Below are positions 62,498-64,000 of a stretch of 64,000 nt of DNA, piece by piece. A program made the translations under genes and the position numbers. Below the pieces are notes generated by a model that saw only the letters and a list, made by a program, of their open reading frames with translations, was not told the DNA's origin and did no database searches. Source of the stretch: Bacteroidales bacterium (GTDB lineage: Bacteria; Bacteroidota; Bacteroidia; Bacteroidales; UBA932); the NCBI GenBank assembly GCA_017647795.1, contig JAGCJX010000023.1:62001-126000 (forward strand), in the 5' to 3' direction. The stretch's first letter is position 1. The number at the start of each line of letters is the position of its first letter.

Positions 62498-63082
62498 CTA
62501 CTCTACCTGATAAACCCGACCGTCCTGCAAACAATAGGTCTCACCCGTCTCCGGACAAAGGGCGAGGCCTTTTTCATTGAATTCCAAACGATGGCCTGCG
62601 CGGGATACCCAACCAATTTGTCGAGCAGGATTCCCCACCACCAAGGCATGGGGAGGCACTTCGTCCACGACCACCGTTCCAGCGCCCACGAATGCATAGG
62701 CCCCAATGTCGTGTCCACAAACCAAGGTGGCATTGGCACCAATCGTGGCACCCTTCCCAATGCGGGTTGCCCGGTACTGATCCCGACGCACAAAGGCACT
62801 TCGAGGATTGATAACGTTGGTAAAAACACAAGAAGGACCCAGAAAGACATCGTCCTCACAAATGACACCGGTGTACAACGACACATTGTTCTGAACCTTG
62901 ACGTTGCGTCCCAGGATTACCTCCGGAGAAATGACGACGTTCTGACCAATGTTGCAACCTGGTCCCACTTGACAACCCGGCATCAAATGAGAAAAATGCC
63001 AAACCTTGGTTCCTGCGCCCACACAAGCCCCTTCATCTATAACAGCCGTCTCGTGAGCAAAATAGGCTTTCTCTTCCATCAT
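62498..63082 (-). CDS. WbpD-like sugar N-acetyltransferase (left-handed beta helix)
   Basis: A 194-residue hexapeptide-repeat acyltransferase. Repeats such as VGPGCNIGQNVVISPEVILG and IGANATLVCGHDIG form a left-handed beta helix, with VFTNVINPRSAF and VGAGTVVVDEVPPHALVVGNPA in the active-site region. The C-terminal CPETGETYCL tail is typical of WbpD-type UDP-2-acetamido-3-amino-2,3-dideoxy-glucuronate acetyltransferases. I start at MMEEKAYFAHE; a longer frame would run into the preceding gene. It sits 22 bp after a WbpE-like aminotransferase gene, which supports the pathway call. Confidence 0.85.
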   Translation of the reverse strand: MMEEKAYFAHETAVIDEGACVGAGTKVWHFSHLMPGCQVGPGCNIGQNVVISPEVILGRNVKVQNNVSLYTGVICEDDVFLGPSCVFTNVINPRSAFVRRDQYRATRIGKGATIGANATLVCGHDIGAYAFVGAGTVVVDEVPPHALVVGNPARQIGWVSRAGHRLEFNEKGLALCPETGETYCLQDGRVYQVE

Positions 63083-63104
63083 CCAATCTGTTGTATTTCG
63101 TTTG

Positions 63105-64000
63105 TTAACGTTTCTTGTTAAAAAATGCCACCACCTTCTCGGCAATGTAAGTCTGTTGGGCCTCAGTCAGGGCCGGGTGCATCGGCAACGAAAGGACGGA
63201 CTCCGCCAAACGGGTCGCCTCGGGCAAATCTCCGACGCAACGGCAACGGTTTTCAAATGCTGGCTGACGGTGCAACGGCAGAGGGTAGTAAATCATGGTC
63301 GGTATCCCTTGTTCCTGCAAATAGGCCTTCAAGGCATCCCGAACTGCGACGCCACCCAACACCTGCAAAGTGTATTGGTGGTAAACGTGGGTTGAATCCG
63401 GTCGTTTCACCGGAATCTTGATGCAATCCGAAAGGGAAGACAAGGCGGCATCGTACCTTGCGGCAGCCTGTTGGCGAGCAGCATTGTACGCATCCAGATA
63501 CTTGAGCTTCACATCCAAAATGGCAGCTTGCAGGGTATCCAGACGACTGTTGCAACCGATCTCATCGTGGCGGTACTTGATCCGTTGGCCATGGTTGGCA
63601 ATGCGGTGCAAACGGTCTCCTAACTCCGGAAGGTGGGTCATCATGGCTCCACCGTCTCCAAAACAACCCAAATTCTTGGTGGGGAAGAACGAAGTACAGC
63701 CAATGTGTCCCAAGGTTCCCGTCGCAGCCCATTTGCCGTCAGCCTGTTGGTAACGGGAACCCAAAGCCTGCGCATTGTCTTCGATGACGTAGAGGTTGTG
63801 CTTGCTGGCAAAATCCAGGATAGCATCCATCGGACAGGATTGACCAAACAGGTGCACGGGGATGATGGCGCGAGTCTTATCGCTCCGAGCTGCTTCCAAA
63901 GCCGATACATCCAAAAGGAAGGTATCCGGATCCACATCCACCAAAACAGGAACCAATCCCAACAAGGCAATGACTTCCGCTGAAGCGACATACGTAAAGG
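63105..64000 (-). CDS. DegT/DnrJ/EryC1/StrS aminotransferase, WbpE-like (N-terminal part outside window)
   Basis: Partial PLP-dependent sugar aminotransferase; the reading frame stays open to base 64000, so its 5' end lies beyond the window. The PLP lysine is in SFFPTKNLGCFGDGG, with VIEDNAQALGSRY before it and HRIANHGQRIKYRHDEIGCN after it. It would aminate a UDP-3-keto-sugar; the next gene then acetylates the product, as in the 2,3-diacetamido sugar acid route of O-antigen synthesis. Confidence 0.88.
   Translation of the reverse strand, partial: FTYVASAEVIALLGLVPVLVDVDPDTFLLDVSALEAARSDKTRAIIPVHLFGQSCPMDAILDFASKHNLYVIEDNAQALGSRYQQADGKWAATGTLGHIGCTSFFPTKNLGCFGDGGAMMTHLPELGDRLHRIANHGQRIKYRHDEIGCNSRLDTLQAAILDVKLKYLDAYNAARQQAAARYDAALSSLSDCIKIPVKRPDSTHVYHQYTLQVLGGVAVRDALKAYLQEQGIPTMIYYPLPLHRQPAFENRCRCVGDLPEATRLAESVLSLPMHPALTEAQQTYIAEKVVAFFNKKR

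Noticed and set aside
1..64000. CRISPR arrays, insertion sequences or prophage genes
   Set aside because: No regularly spaced repeats, transposase, integrase or phage structural genes were found on either strand.

Overview
The window looks like a chromosomal segment of an anaerobic, amino-acid-fermenting, butyrate-forming member of the Bacteroidales (Bacteroidota). The evidence is a lysine-to-butyrate gene cluster in the order I recall from Porphyromonas-type genomes, many upstream sites matching the Bacteroidota -7 element TAnnTTTG (several with TTTG or TTG about 19-21 bp further upstream), weak Shine-Dalgarno sites, and families typical of the phylum (DUF3467, DUF3667, DUF4923, DUF2520, a C1-like repressor). 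The genus cannot be fixed from sequence alone. I found no rRNA, tRNA, CRISPR array, prophage or insertion sequence.

Region 1 (1-13.3 kb, minus strand) is one long operon for fermenting lysine to acetate and butyrate: atoD, kal, kce, kdd, a second kdd-like gene, kamA, kamB, kamC, kamD, kamE, atoA, thiolase, acyl-CoA dehydrogenase and etfB (cut by the window edge). KamA makes beta-lysine, KamDE moves the second amino group, and KamBC probably reactivates the B12 enzyme. Kdd oxidises, Kce cleaves with acetyl-CoA, Kal deaminates, and Bcd with Etf reduces crotonyl-CoA. AtoDA exchanges CoA and thiolase recycles acetoacetyl-CoA.

Region 2 (13.3-20.3 kb, minus) holds a lipid group (acyl-CoA ligase, membrane M28 peptidase, acyltransferase), then queA with an overlapping lipoprotein gene. 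An AT-rich intergenic stretch of about 0.5 kb follows. It carries three direct repeats in front of a C1-like regulator gene. Next come pyrD and cinA on the plus strand (to 23.8 kb).

Region 3 (23.8-34.3 kb, minus) is a co-directional housekeeping run: valS, a PMCA-type Ca2+ P-ATPase, a thioesterase, tatA, tatC, an ABC-F ATPase, rlmB and an M19 dipeptidase. Region 4 (34.4-36.75 kb, plus) is DUF3467, DUF2520, a KdsC-like phosphatase and maf, meeting recQ tail to tail.

Region 5 (38.7-46.9 kb) has pckA, a small outer-membrane barrel gene, a fragment duplicated from the downstream amidohydrolase gene, a DUF3667 membrane protein, and an MTA/SAH-deaminase-like amidohydrolase next to purine nucleoside phosphorylase. 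A Sel1-repeat/YgjP-type metallopeptidase and a HAD phosphatase follow. Region 6 (47-52 kb, plus) joins an ADP-forming acyl-CoA synthetase, a 50-residue membrane peptide and a four-subunit 2-oxoacid:ferredoxin oxidoreductase. Together they could turn 2-oxoacids into acid, ATP and reduced ferredoxin.

Region 7 (52-64 kb) concerns the envelope: OmpA, RfbB/RfbA, a Wza/Wzc/CpsB exopolysaccharide export and tyrosine-phosphorylation unit, GalE, a DUF1566-like lipoprotein, a DUF4923 protein, and a WbpD/WbpE-like acetyltransferase and aminotransferase pair cut by the window end.
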